Positions 42,269 through 51,422 of a DNA stretch of 64,000 nucleotides are shown one piece after another. Position 1 is the stretch's first letter. Every line of letters begins with the position of its first letter. This DNA is from Eggerthellaceae bacterium (GTDB lineage Bacteria > Actinomycetota > Coriobacteriia > Coriobacteriales > Eggerthellaceae). The translations under genes were made by a program, and so were the position numbers. The DNA is taken from positions 1-64,000 of the forward strand of contig JAFSHA010000097.1 in NCBI GenBank assembly GCA_017440565.1, written 5' to 3'. A model generated the notes under the pieces. That model searched no databases. It was not told the origin of the DNA and saw only the letters and a list, made by a program, of their open reading frames with translations.

Positions 42269-44704
42269 ATGCCCATCGACATCGACACCCTGAACGACCC
42301 TCAGCGCGAGGCCGTGCTCACCACCGAAGGACCCCTGCTGGTCCTTGCGGGCGCAGGCAGCGGCAAGACGCGCGTGCTCACGTATCGCATCGCGCATCTC
42401 ATCGAGGGCAAGGGCGTGGCGCCGTGGGAAATCCTGGCCATCACCTTCACGAACAAGGCCGCGGCCGAGATGCGCGAGCGCCTTGGCAGCCTCGTGGGCC
42501 CGCGCAGCCGTGGCATGTGGGTGTCCACCTTCCACAGCATGTGCGTGCGCATCCTGCGCGCTGACGCCGAGCGCCTCGGCTTTGACAAGAACTTCACCAT
42601 CTACGACACCGACGACATGAAGCGCCTGTACAAGGAGGTCATGGCCGAGCTCGACATCGACCCGAAGCGCTTCCCCGTCAACTCGCTCATGAACCGCATC
42701 TCCACGGCGAAAAACGAGCTCATCGTGCCCGGTGTCTTCGCCGAGCGCGCCATTGATCCGGTGGGCAAGGTAGCCGCGCGCGTATACGTGCGCCTGCAGG
42801 AGCGCCTCAAGGCCGCCAACGCCTTCGACTTCGACGACCTGCTTCTGTATGCCTACCTACTGCTGAAGAATCATGCTGATGTGCTTGCAGCCTACCAGCA
42901 GCGCTTCCGCTACATCATGGTCGACGAGTACCAGGACACCAACCACGCTCAGTATGAGATCACCATGCTTTTGGCTGCCGCGCATAAGAACATCATGGTG
43001 GTTGGCGACGACGACCAGTCCATCTACTCGTGGCGTGGCGCCGATCTGCGTAACATCCTGGAGTTCGAAAGCGATTTCCCCGAGGCCCACGTGGTCAAGC
43101 TCGAGCAGAACTATCGCAGCGTCGGAAATATTCTGGCCGCCGCCAACGCGGTTATCGCCAACAACCAGCATCGCAAGGCCAAGAAGCTGTTCACGGCCTC
43201 GGGCGAGGGCGACAAGATCAACGTGTACATGGCCTCCGACGAGCGCGACGAGGGCCGCTGGATCGCCGGCGAGATCGAGCGCCGCCGTAGCGCCGGGATG
43301 AGCTACGACGACATGGCCGTGTTTTACCGTACGAACGCCCAAAGCCGCATGCTCGAGGACATGCTTTTGCGCGCGGGCGTGCACTACCGCATTGTGGGCG
43401 GTACGCGCTTCTTCGATCGTGCCGAGATTCGCGATGTGATGGCCTATCTCACGCTCGTGGTCAACCCCGCCGACGACCTGGCGGCCAAGCGCGTCATCAA
43501 CGTGCCGCGACGCGGCATCGGCAAGACCACCATCGAGCGCATCGAGCAGTTCGCACGCGATCTGAACATGCCGTTTGCCATGGCGGCCGAGCTTGCCATG
43601 GTCGACCCCGAGGTGCGTCCCGCCACGCAGCGCGCGATAGGGGAATTCCTGCACGTCGTGCACGAGGGCTCTTCGTATTCGGGTGAGCTGCGTCGTGTGG
43701 TGGAGCGCATCATCGATAACACGGGCATCATCGAGGCGCTCGAGGCTGAGGGAACCGACGAGGCACGCGGGCGCATCGAGAACATCAAGGAGTTTCTGGG
43801 CGTCGTTGACGAGTTTGCCGCCACGCATACGGAGGAAGACGAGCCCGTCATGGGGGAGGGCCGCGAAGGGGCTGCTTCGTCGTCAGCTTCCAAGGGCGAT
43901 TCCCCGGCGTTTGGCGCGCAGGAAGTGTTCTTCGCCGGTCCCACCGAAGGCGTGGCAGAAGGCGAGCCCGCGCGCGTGTTGCGTGGCGATTCGCTGGCCG
44001 ACTTCATCGAGTGGGTGCGTCTGCGCACCGACCTCGATGCCTCGGTTGAGGGCGAGCCGGCCGTCACGCTCATGACGGTGCATTCCTCGAAGGGCCTCGA
44101 GTTCGACTGCGTGTTCGTGGCGGGCATGGAGGAGAGCCTCTTCCCCCACATGAACTCGGTTGGCGACGCGGCAGGTGTTGAGGAGGAGAGACGCCTGGCG
44201 TACGTGGCTATCACGCGCGCCCGCAAGTACCTCTACCTCACCTGCGCTCAGAGCCGCCAGATTTTCGGCCAAACGTCGGCCAACCCCGTTTCCCGCTTCG
44301 TCGGCGAGATTCCCGCCGACCTGCGCAAGACAAGCGGCCTGGGCAGCTCGGGTTTCTCGGGAACCGGCTGGGAAAAGCGCGGAAGCCGCCGCGGCATTTC
44401 CGGGTCGGACGCGGAAGCGGGCGAGGGACGCGTGTTCGGCCGCTCGAGCGCTTCGGGTGCGGGCGGGCGCACGGACCGCGAGCGTGCGGGCTTTACGCGC
44501 GCGCGGGGCGCTTCTTCGCGCGATATCGGCAAGAAGGATGCGGCGAAGGTCACGTTTGCCGCCGGTGACACGGTCGACCACAAGACGTTCGGCCGCGGGA
44601 AGGTGGTCAAGGTTGACGGCGATACCCTGCACGTGAAGTTCGTCAAAACCGGCCAGACCAAGAAGCTTCTGAAGGATTACGCGCCTATCGTGAAGATAGG
44701 CTAG
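42269..44704 (+). CDS. pcrA: ATP-dependent 3'-5' DNA helicase PcrA/UvrD
   Basis: The 811-residue superfamily-1A helicase has all main motifs: DPQREAVLTTEGPLLVLAG, Walker A GAGSGKT (near 30), VDEYQDTN, GDDDQSIYSWRGAD, YRSVGNIL, TMVHSSKGLEF-type motif V (LMTVHSSKGLEFD) and RRLAYVAITRAR. The C-terminal tail ends with the VDHKTFGRGKVV Tudor-like segment that binds RNA polymerase in PcrA. A linker of low complexity lies at about 695-770. GGAAGG precedes the ATG. A -10-like TATAAT is at 42191-42196. Confidence 0.95.
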   Translation: MPIDIDTLNDPQREAVLTTEGPLLVLAGAGSGKTRVLTYRIAHLIEGKGVAPWEILAITFTNKAAAEMRERLGSLVGPRSRGMWVSTFHSMCVRILRADAERLGFDKNFTIYDTDDMKRLYKEVMAELDIDPKRFPVNSLMNRISTAKNELIVPGVFAERAIDPVGKVAARVYVRLQERLKAANAFDFDDLLLYAYLLLKNHADVLAAYQQRFRYIMVDEYQDTNHAQYEITMLLAAAHKNIMVVGDDDQSIYSWRGADLRNILEFESDFPEAHVVKLEQNYRSVGNILAAANAVIANNQHRKAKKLFTASGEGDKINVYMASDERDEGRWIAGEIERRRSAGMSYDDMAVFYRTNAQSRMLEDMLLRAGVHYRIVGGTRFFDRAEIRDVMAYLTLVVNPADDLAAKRVINVPRRGIGKTTIERIEQFARDLNMPFAMAAELAMVDPEVRPATQRAIGEFLHVVHEGSSYSGELRRVVERIIDNTGIIEALEAEGTDEARGRIENIKEFLGVVDEFAATHTEEDEPVMGEGREGAASSSASKGDSPAFGAQEVFFAGPTEGVAEGEPARVLRGDSLADFIEWVRLRTDLDASVEGEPAVTLMTVHSSKGLEFDCVFVAGMEESLFPHMNSVGDAAGVEEERRLAYVAITRARKYLYLTCAQSRQIFGQTSANPVSRFVGEIPADLRKTSGLGSSGFSGTGWEKRGSRRGISGSDAEAGEGRVFGRSSASGAGGRTDRERAGFTRARGASSRDIGKKDAAKVTFAAGDTVDHKTFGRGKVVKVDGDTLHVKFVKTGQTKKLLKDYAPIVKIG

Positions 44705-44779
44705 GCACTTGAAACCCGTATCATAATGTCGCATTATGAACTGCGATTATCCGTTCGATTCGCAAAGGAAGAACGCTTT

Positions 44780-45349
44780 ATGAAGAAGATCATTGCCGCG
44801 CTGCTCGCGCTGCCCCTTGCCCTCGGCCTTTTCGGCTGCAGCGGCGGCTCCGAGAACAACGCCGATGCCGACGTTGCCTATGAGGACAGCCTTTCCATTC
44901 TCACCGCTACGTGGGATGCCCTTGACGATAGCGTTCGCTTCCCGGCTTTCGGCGGCGACTTCGAGAACGCCGTCTCCGACGCGCCCGGCGTTCACAGCCT
45001 TGAGGCGGTCGATTCCCTGACGGGCACGTTCGGCGTGCCTGCCAGCCTTACGACCCAGGTCGAAGATGTTGCCACCATCATGCATGCCATGAACGGCAAC
45101 ACGCTGACCGCGGTTGCTCTTCATCTGTCCGAGGGCGTCGATGTCGACGCGGCTATCGATGACATCAAGGCCGAGCTTTCTGGCCGTCAGTGGATCTGCG
45201 GCAGCCCCGATAAGTTTGTTATTGCCAAGGTGCCTGGCAACTACCTGGTGGTCGTCTTCGGCGTGCACGATGTGGCCGGCCCCTTCGTCGACACCATGAG
45301 CGCGCACGTCATGGGTTGCGAGATCGTCGTCGACGAGCCCCTCGCTTAA
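44780..45349 (+). CDS. DUF4358-like lipoprotein
   Basis: The 189-residue protein has a lipoprotein signal peptide with the lipobox LGLFGC (Cys near residue 20). The mature part shows the loose pattern of DUF4358: a DVATIMHAMNGNTLTAVAL segment, an acidic alpha-helical DAAIDDIKAELS and KFVIAKVPGNYLVVVFG. In Firmicutes such genes neighbour MBOAT and DHHW genes, exactly as here, so a part in surface polymer acylation is likely. Family assignment is moderate, because the sequence is divergent. Confidence 0.65.
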   Translation: MKKIIAALLALPLALGLFGCSGGSENNADADVAYEDSLSILTATWDALDDSVRFPAFGGDFENAVSDAPGVHSLEAVDSLTGTFGVPASLTTQVEDVATIMHAMNGNTLTAVALHLSEGVDVDAAIDDIKAELSGRQWICGSPDKFVIAKVPGNYLVVVFGVHDVAGPFVDTMSAHVMGCEIVVDEPLA

Positions 45350-45367
45350 GTTCGGGATAACGCACGG

Positions 45368-45414
45368 GGCGCAAAGCGGGACGCGGGGCCTGACTCCGCG
45401 TTCCGCTCTGCGCC
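45368..45414 (+). terminator. GC-rich hairpin between the lipoprotein and MBOAT genes
   Basis: Arms of 19 bp (GGCGCAAAGCGGGACGCGG against CCGCGTTCCGCTCTGCGCC) pair with two mismatches and a 9-base loop. There is no U-tract, so it may be a Rho-independent-like pause or an attenuator. It separates the lipoprotein gene from the acylation pair. Confidence 0.5.
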
Positions 45415-45455
45415 TCATCTGCTGCGCCCTCCGCGAAAGCCTCTGCCATTGACGC

Positions 45456-46853
45456 ATGCTGTTCTCGAGCATCACATTCCTGCTGTACTTCCTGCCCGTT
45501 GCCCTGGCGGTTTACTTCCTTGTGCCTGATCGCGCAAAAAACGTCGTCCTGCTTGCGGCAAGCCTCATCTTCTACGCATGGGGAGGGCCCGCCTACGCGC
45601 TTCTCATGCTCGCGCTCATCACCATCGGGTTCGCCTTCGGTCTTGTGATCGACAGGCATCGCGGCACGGCGCGCGCGAAGGCGGCGTGTGCGGCGGGCAT
45701 CGTGTGCACGGTGGCGGCGCTTTTCTACTTCAAGTACGCCGACTTCGCCATCGCGAGCTTCAACTACGTCACCTCCGCCGACGCCCCCCTTATCGGCATC
45801 GTCCTGCCCGTCGGCATCAGCTTCTACACCTTCCAGCTGCTCAGCTACCTCATCGATGTTTACCGAGGCGAGCCCGCCTGCCGCAACTGGATCACGCTTG
45901 CCACCTACATCGCTATGTTTCCCCAGCTGGTGGCAGGTCCCATTGTGCGCTATGCCGACATCCGCCCCCAGATGGGCAATCGGGCAATCTCCTGGGCCGA
46001 CGCATCGTACGGCGTTCGCCGCTTTGTGTTGGGTTTGGCGAAGAAGGTCCTCATCGCCAACCAGCTGTTCGCGCTTACTGAGCTGTTCCGTGCCACCCAA
46101 GAGCCGTCCGTGCTCTTCTGCTGGTTGTACGCCGTGGCGTTCATGCTGTGCATCTACTTCGACTTCTCCGGCTACTCCGACATGGCCATTGGGCTTGGGC
46201 GTATGTTCGGGTTCACCTTCCGCGAGAACTTCGACCACCCGTACGTTTCGCGTAGCGCCACCGAGTTTTGGCGGCGCTGGCATATCTCGCTGGGCAGTTG
46301 GTTTCGCGACTACGTGTACATCCCGCTGGGTGGGAACCGCGTGGGTCGCGCACGCTGGGTGGCCAACATCGCGCTCGTGTGGGCCGTTACGGGCCTGTGG
46401 CACGGAGCGGCGTGGAACTTCGTGGCGTGGGGCCTTATGTTCGCGCTGCTGCTGGTGGTCGAGAAGCTTTGGCTGGGAAGGTTGCTCGAGCGCCACGGGG
46501 CGCTTGCCCATGCTTACCTGCTGCTTGCGGTATGCGTGAGCTTCGTGGTGTTCAACGCGAACGGCCTTGGCGGCGCGGCGGCCGACCTTGCGGGCATGTT
46601 CGGCCTTGCTGGCCTGCCTCTTGCAAGCGTCGAAGCGCTCTACCAGCTGCGCAGTTTCGCCCTTGTGCTGATCGTCGCAGCCGTCGGGGCAACCCCTGTG
46701 GTGCGCAACCTGTGCCGCCGCATGGGGAAGAACCCGCAGGCTGCGCGCGTGCTCGTCGTCGTCGAACCTGCCCTTCTTGCGGCCTTGCTCGTGCTGTGCA
46801 TCGCCTGCCTGGTCGACGCATCGTTTAACCCCTTCCTCTACTTCAGGTTCTAA
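45456..46853 (+). CDS. MBOAT family O-acyltransferase
   Basis: The 465-residue membrane protein has about 11-12 helices. Typical landmarks are LFSSITFLLYFLPVALAVYF at the start, PVGISFYTFQLLSYLIDVYRGE, DFSGYSDMAIGLGRMFGF, the SLGSWFRDYVYIPLGGNR block and the catalytic His in GLWHGAAWNF (near residue 317). AlgI/DltB-like members transfer acyl groups across the membrane to extracellular polymers. The DHHW partner starts 3 bp after it, and the two should act together. The modified polymer is unknown. Confidence 0.92.
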   Translation: MLFSSITFLLYFLPVALAVYFLVPDRAKNVVLLAASLIFYAWGGPAYALLMLALITIGFAFGLVIDRHRGTARAKAACAAGIVCTVAALFYFKYADFAIASFNYVTSADAPLIGIVLPVGISFYTFQLLSYLIDVYRGEPACRNWITLATYIAMFPQLVAGPIVRYADIRPQMGNRAISWADASYGVRRFVLGLAKKVLIANQLFALTELFRATQEPSVLFCWLYAVAFMLCIYFDFSGYSDMAIGLGRMFGFTFRENFDHPYVSRSATEFWRRWHISLGSWFRDYVYIPLGGNRVGRARWVANIALVWAVTGLWHGAAWNFVAWGLMFALLLVVEKLWLGRLLERHGALAHAYLLLAVCVSFVVFNANGLGGAAADLAGMFGLAGLPLASVEALYQLRSFALVLIVAAVGATPVVRNLCRRMGKNPQAARVLVVVEPALLAALLVLCIACLVDASFNPFLYFRF

Positions 46854-46856
46854 CCC

Positions 46857-48080
46857 ATGAGCGAACTGCAAAAACATACAAGCCAAGTGGAATCGCGCGA
46901 AACGAAGCGGCGCGAAACGAAGGGGCCCGAAACGAAGGGGCCCGCCGCGTCTTCGCGCGCCGTGGTGCTTGTCGTTGGCGTTGTGATGGCGGTGCTTGCG
47001 CTGTCCTGCTGGCTTCTGCCGGATGACGCCTATTCTGAAAGCGAGCGACGCTACCTGCGCGAAATGCCCGCCCTTACGGCGCAGTCCGTCGCGAGCGGCC
47101 GCTTCATGGACCAGTTCGAGGCTTACGCTCAGGATTCCTTCCCCTTCCGCGAGCCCTTCCGCCGCATCGAGGCGCTGGCCAACGTCGCCTTCGGCCGTCT
47201 TGACGGAAACGGTGTCTACTTGGCGAAGGCCGACGGGAAAGTGGTGCTTCCCTTCGAGGTGGGTGCGGAGGACGTCTACGCCTGCACGCTTGACTACCAG
47301 CTTGACGCGGAAGCTGTGGCTCGGACGCTCGCGCGTTACCAGGCTGTCTACGACTCCTACCTCGCTTCGGCCGACGCGCGCGTGTTTGCCGCGGTCATAC
47401 CCGATAAAAGTTACTACCTGGCCTACGGGAGCGGGCATCCTGTGCTTGACTACGAGGCCCTGTTCTCCCAGGTTGAAGAGGGGATGCCTTTCGCGACTCA
47501 CATCGATCTGACCGATGCGCTCGAGGCGGAAAGCTACTACCGAACCGATACTCACTGGCGTCAGGAAAAGCTTGCCCCTGTTGTCGACGCGCTGCTTGCC
47601 GCTATGGGCGGGCAGGGCGAAGGTGCCGACGATCAGGCCTTTGACGAGTTGGTTCTCGACAGGCCGTTTTCCGGCGTGTATGTGGGGCAGTCGGCTTTGC
47701 CGCTTGCTCCGGATGATCTCGTGTGGCTCGAAAGCGATGCGACGCGTGCCGCACGCGCCTTCGACCACGAGCACGCCCGCGAGATCCCCGTGTACGACGC
47801 TGATTTCGCCTTCGCCAGCGAACTCGACCCTTACGAGCTTTTCCTCGGCGGCCCGCTGTCTCTCGTCACGGTGGAAAGCCCGCTTGCCGCCACCGATCGC
47901 GAATTGGTTGTCTTCCGCGATTCCTTCGGCAGCGCGCTTGCGCCCCTTTTGCTGGACTCGTACGCCAAGATCACGCTTGTCGACCTGCGCTACATCCAGC
48001 CCGAGATGCTCGCCGACCTCGTCAGCTTCGAAGGCGCCGACGTTCTTTTCCTGCAAAGCACCCTTTCCCTCAACAGCTAG
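46857..48080 (+). CDS. DHHW family protein (AlgJ/AlgX-like)
   Basis: The 407-residue protein has a short charged cytosolic N-terminus, one membrane helix (about 35-55) and an exported SGNH-type domain. The motif TDTHW near residue 228 stands for the D-x-H-W of the DHHW family, and FRDSFGSALAPLL near 358 carries the nucleophile Ser block. Such proteins finish the O-acetylation started by MBOAT partners. It overlaps the MBOAT transcript with a 3-bp gap. The N-terminus has a tandem repeat of RETKG(P/R) units, with no assigned role. Confidence 0.88.
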   Translation: MSELQKHTSQVESRETKRRETKGPETKGPAASSRAVVLVVGVVMAVLALSCWLLPDDAYSESERRYLREMPALTAQSVASGRFMDQFEAYAQDSFPFREPFRRIEALANVAFGRLDGNGVYLAKADGKVVLPFEVGAEDVYACTLDYQLDAEAVARTLARYQAVYDSYLASADARVFAAVIPDKSYYLAYGSGHPVLDYEALFSQVEEGMPFATHIDLTDALEAESYYRTDTHWRQEKLAPVVDALLAAMGGQGEGADDQAFDELVLDRPFSGVYVGQSALPLAPDDLVWLESDATRAARAFDHEHAREIPVYDADFAFASELDPYELFLGGPLSLVTVESPLAATDRELVVFRDSFGSALAPLLLDSYAKITLVDLRYIQPEMLADLVSFEGADVLFLQSTLSLNS

Positions 48081-48232
48081 GACGGCATCTGCCGAAATAT
48101 TCAACAACATCTTGAATGTTGTAGAGTTTTCCTTCATGATAGGCAAAGCAGTTTTAGTAACCGATTCAACCCGTTTTGAATACGCGATGCAAGAGAACTC
48201 GATGCGTCTTCTCGATGGGCAAGGGGGAACCT

Positions 48233-49087
48233 ATGAAGATCGTCGCGGATTCGTCCGTCATGTACTCGATCGCCGAAGGGGCTGACAAGGGCATCGAGGT
48301 CATGCCGCTTTCCGTCTCTATCGGAAACGAGACGTGGCTTGAGTATGAGGAGATAACCTCGCCGGAGTTTCTGACGAAGGTGCGCGCGGGCGCTACGCCC
48401 ACCAGCTCGTGTCCGCCCGTCGGCTTGATGGCGCATGCGTTTGACACCGAAGAAGAGGTCATCTGCCTGTCTATGGCCAGCGGCCTTTCCGGGTCGTACG
48501 GCGTGGCTCATGCGCAGGGCGAGCAGGCCCCGCATCCCGAGCGCGTGCACGTCATCAACACCAAGACCCTCTGCGTCCCGCATCGCATCATGGCCCTCGC
48601 CGCCGTCTCCATGCGCGAGCGCGGCCTCGACACCGCAACGGTGGTTGCTAACATGCGTGCTATGGCCGACAGCCATCATTCGTTCCTCATCCCCGAGGAC
48701 TTCGACTTCCTGCGTCGCGGAGGCCGCCTGACTCCCATGGCCGCTAAGTTCGCGGCTGTGCTGAAGGCGGTGCCCGTCATGAAGCAAACCGAGGACGGGA
48801 AGCGCCTCGAGCGTCTGGCCATCACACGCAGCCTGCCGAAAGCCATCGGCTCCATCGTGTCCGATCTCAAGGAGCGCGGCATAGGAAAGGCTCATTACAT
48901 CAGCGTGAGCCATGCCGACAATCTCGAAGCCGCCAAGCTTGCCATCGAGCAACTGCGCAAGGCTTTCCCTGAAAACCGCATGGGCATCTTCGATCTCAGC
49001 CCTGCGTTCGTCACGCAGGGAGGCCCCGGGTGCTTCGCCATCCAGGTCATCGACACCACTTTGTGCCCTGAGGTTGACCCAGCGTAA
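48233..49087 (+). CDS. DegV family fatty-acid-binding protein, second copy
   Basis: The 284-residue protein has MKIVADSSVMY, AGATPTSSCPP with the conserved T-S loop, LSMASGLSGSYG and a C-terminal GGPGCFAIQVI. It is the same family as the protein at 26776-27627 but clearly diverged. FakB-type proteins differ in fatty-acid choice, so two copies could serve different chain types. AAGGGGGAA precedes the ATG at 48233. A terminator follows about 100 bp downstream. Confidence 0.88.
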   Translation: MKIVADSSVMYSIAEGADKGIEVMPLSVSIGNETWLEYEEITSPEFLTKVRAGATPTSSCPPVGLMAHAFDTEEEVICLSMASGLSGSYGVAHAQGEQAPHPERVHVINTKTLCVPHRIMALAAVSMRERGLDTATVVANMRAMADSHHSFLIPEDFDFLRRGGRLTPMAAKFAAVLKAVPVMKQTEDGKRLERLAITRSLPKAIGSIVSDLKERGIGKAHYISVSHADNLEAAKLAIEQLRKAFPENRMGIFDLSPAFVTQGGPGCFAIQVIDTTLCPEVDPA

Positions 49088-49183
49088 GGCGAAGAGCCCC
49101 GGCGCGCTTGTCGAGGCTCTCGCCGCCGCCGCCGAAAGGGTGCCGCATCGGTTTACCGGCCGTTAAAAACCCTGTGCTACACT

Positions 49184-49217
49184 GACGCACCGTTACGCAT
49201 AAGCTGCGCGGTGCGTC
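49184..49217 (+). terminator. Terminator after the second degV
   Basis: A 9-bp stem (GACGCACCG/CGGTGCGTC) with a 16-base loop that can pair further is followed by TTTCGTTTTC. It separates degV from the pyrophosphatase gene. Confidence 0.7.
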
Positions 49218-49258
49218 TTTCGTTTTCGTGCATACACATATATATGTAAGGAGTGGCT

Positions 49259-50617
49259 ATGGCGTCTCCGGTCATCATCGTAGGGCATCGCAACCCCGAC
49301 AACGATTCCATTTGCTCGGCAGTTGCGCTTGCCTATCTTAAAAACGAGCTTGCCAAGCGCGACGGCACGGCCGACACGCTGGTGTACGAACCCGCCCGCT
49401 TGGGCCCTATGCCGCCCGAGAGCAAGAGCATCCTCGCCGAGTACGGAATCGAGGCTCCGAAGGTCCTACCGCACGTGCATGCGCGCGTGATCGACGTCAT
49501 GACCGCCGATCCCATTAGCGTCCCATACGATGTCACGGTGCTTGATGCCGGGCGCCTGCTACGTCAAGAGAACATTCGCGCGCTTGTGGTCACTAACGAA
49601 GACGGCACCTACCGAGGGCTCATAACCACGCGTGCCATCGCCAACCGCTACATCTCCTCGACCGATCGCCTGGAAGAGGGGGCAAACGCCATGGCGGTGG
49701 CGGCTGACCTCATTGAGTCGCTCGGTCAGAAGGTCGACGAGCTTATCGAGCGCGACGTGTTGCAGCTTGACCGCGAGGGTTTGCTCAAGGACGCCGTAGA
49801 GGACCTCATGGCAAGCTCTCTTCGTGAGGCGGTGGTGCTTGACGAGGATGGCTTCTGCATTGGCATCGTCACGCGTTCCGACGTCGCGCAGCGCCCCAAG
49901 CGCAGGGTTATCCTGGTCGATCACAACGAGACGCGCCAGGCGGCGCTTGGCATCGAAGAGGCCGAGGTCATCGAGATCGTCGACCACCATCGCATCGCCG
50001 ACGTCATGACCGCCAACCCCATTCCCTTCACCAACCTCCCCGTTGGCTCAACGGCTACCATCATCACGATGGAGTTCCGCAAGTACGGCGTGGAGGTACC
50101 CAAGGGCATTGCCGCGGCCCTGCTTTCGGCCATCATGACCGACACCGTCATCCTGAAGTCCCCTACGGCAACGGCCATCGATGTCGAGCAGGTGCGCTAC
50201 CTGGCCGAGATACTGGAGGTCGACCCCACCGAGTTTGGACTGAAGGTATTCCGCGCACGTGGCGGCGAGGGGCGTTTTCCCATCAAGGAGCTCGTCGAGG
50301 CCGACTCCAAGGAATTCCAGCTGGGCGACCACGTGGTGCTCATCGCGCAGCACGAAACGGTCGATTTGCCGGCCGTCATGCAGCGCGAGGATGAGATTCG
50401 CGCCCACATGGCGCAGATTCGCGAGACACGCGGCTACGAGTTCGTGCTGCTGCTGGTCACCGATATCATGGCCGAGGGAAGCATGTTCATGGTCGAGGGG
50501 AACCCCCGCACGGTCAACCGCACCTTCGGCATCGAATGCACGCATGAAGGCGGTGTCTGGATGCCCGGCATCCTAAGCCGCAAGAAGCAGGTTGCCCCAC
50601 GTATCCTGGGGATGTAG
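49259..50617 (+). CDS. Mn-dependent inorganic pyrophosphatase with CBS domains
   Basis: The 452-residue DHH family enzyme hydrolyses PPi. The N-terminal VGHRNPDNDSICS and later VDHNETRQA and EIVDHHRIAD (DHH) are metal-binding blocks; the C-terminal DHHA2 part includes SRKKQVAPRI. CBS domains (about 70-130 and 190-215) with a DRTGG-like insert lie between, the type regulated by adenine nucleotides. AAGGAG precedes the ATG at 49259. Together with the PPi-type PFK it sets the cell's PPi balance. Confidence 0.9.
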   Translation: MASPVIIVGHRNPDNDSICSAVALAYLKNELAKRDGTADTLVYEPARLGPMPPESKSILAEYGIEAPKVLPHVHARVIDVMTADPISVPYDVTVLDAGRLLRQENIRALVVTNEDGTYRGLITTRAIANRYISSTDRLEEGANAMAVAADLIESLGQKVDELIERDVLQLDREGLLKDAVEDLMASSLREAVVLDEDGFCIGIVTRSDVAQRPKRRVILVDHNETRQAALGIEEAEVIEIVDHHRIADVMTANPIPFTNLPVGSTATIITMEFRKYGVEVPKGIAAALLSAIMTDTVILKSPTATAIDVEQVRYLAEILEVDPTEFGLKVFRARGGEGRFPIKELVEADSKEFQLGDHVVLIAQHETVDLPAVMQREDEIRAHMAQIRETRGYEFVLLLVTDIMAEGSMFMVEGNPRTVNRTFGIECTHEGGVWMPGILSRKKQVAPRILGM

Positions 50618-50688
50618 GGCGGAAGGGGCCGTGTCGGCCGCCAAGCTCTCACCTTGCGTCCCCATTGAGCCAGCACTGAAGCAAAAAT

Positions 50689-50730
50689 ATTTCAAGAAAA
50701 AATTTCCAAAATGGGGAAATTTCTTGAAAT
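50689..50730. terminator. AT-rich hairpin after the pyrophosphatase gene
   Basis: ATTTCAAGAAA and TTTCC pair with GGAAA and TTTCTTGAAAT across a 7-base loop, with a bulge of three A. Stretches of A on one side and T on the other make it a likely terminator in both directions. It is the only AT-rich patch in the gap 50618-50942. Confidence 0.6.
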
Positions 50731-50780
50731 TTCGTCAGAAAAATGCCTTTGAACTGGGATTATGTGTAGGATCAGGAATA

Positions 50781-50799
50781 GATACGCCCGGACGCGTGG
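50781..50799 (+). promoter_or_regulatory. 19-bp motif upstream of the rpsL promoter, shared with rplB
   Basis: GATACGCCCGGACGCGTGG lies 3 bp before the -35 box of rpsL. A copy with one change (GATACACCCGGACGCGTGG) is at 62488-62506, in the rplB leader. ACGCC and GGCGT flank the ACGCGT palindrome in this copy, giving a dyad. It may be an operator for joint control of the ribosomal genes. Confidence 0.5.
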
Positions 50800-50802
50800 C
50801 GT

Positions 50803-50831
50803 TTGACAAGCATTTTCCAACAGCGTAATAT
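50803..50831 (+). promoter_or_regulatory. Consensus promoter of the str-S10 operon
   Basis: TTGACA at 50803-50808, a 17-bp spacer and TAATAT at 50826-50831 form a near-perfect sigma-70-type promoter. The transcript would start near 50838 and has a leader of about 105 nt with a GC-rich AAGCCGGG/CCCGGCTT hairpin at 50894-50917, then AAGGAG before rpsL. Confidence 0.85.
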
Positions 50832-50942
50832 TCCAACTCGCGCCTTTCGGGGCGTATATTTTCGTGCGCCTCTCAAGGGCGTGCGAAGGTAAAAAGCCGG
50901 GAGAAGAAGCCCGGCTTGCAAGTAATAGTGAAGGAGATAGTC

Positions 50943-51314
50943 TTGCCTACAATTAATCAGCTGGTCCGCAAGGGCCGCCAGAAGCAGGTCGACAAGAAGA
51001 AGACGCCTGCTCTGAAGGGCAACCCGCAGAAGCGCGGCGTGTGCACCCGTGTGTACACCACCACGCCGAAGAAGCCGAACTCGGCTCTGCGTAAGGTCGC
51101 CCGTGTCCGTTTGGTCAACGGCATGGAGGTCACCGCCTACATCCCCGGCGAGGGCCACAACCTGCAAGAGCACTCCATGGTGCTCATCCGCGGCGGTCGT
51201 GTTAAGGACCTCCCCGGTGTTCGCTACAAGGTTATCCGTGCTGCTCTCGACTGCGCATCGGTCGACAAGCGTCGTCAGGCTCGCAGCCGCTACGGTACCA
51301 AGCGCCCCAAATAA
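50943..51314 (+). CDS. rpsL: 30S ribosomal protein S12
   Basis: The 123-residue protein is the decoding-centre protein S12: [38 protein letters not shown] and [12 protein letters not shown] are canonical, with Lys in the streptomycin-relevant KKPN block. The start is TTG, well placed after AAGGAG; an ATG-started longer frame from 50916 would run through the RBS. It is the first gene of the str operon, with a strong promoter upstream. Confidence 0.97.
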   Translation: MPTINQLVRKGRQKQVDKKKTPALKGNPQKRGVCTRVYTTTPKKPNSALRKVARVRLVNGMEVTAYIPGEGHNLQEHSMVLIRGGRVKDLPGVRYKVIRAALDCASVDKRRQARSRYGTKRPK

Positions 51315-51422
51315 GTTGCCGCTAAGTCGCGCGGGCCGTTAACAACCGCCGGAAAGGGTCCGGTAGGCCAGGCCTAATGGGCAATGAGAGCCCCGAAGCG
51401 CGCAGGAAAGAAGGAGAAAAGC

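Noticed and set aside
45309-48146. 945-codon open frame on the minus strand
   Set aside because: It is antisense to the MBOAT and DHHW genes, which carry clear motifs. Composition is highly charged and repetitive as in other shadow frames.
48137-48285. Short frame before the second degV beginning MIGKAVLVTDSTRF
   Set aside because: It overlaps the degV start in another frame and lacks an RBS; the degV start is well supported.
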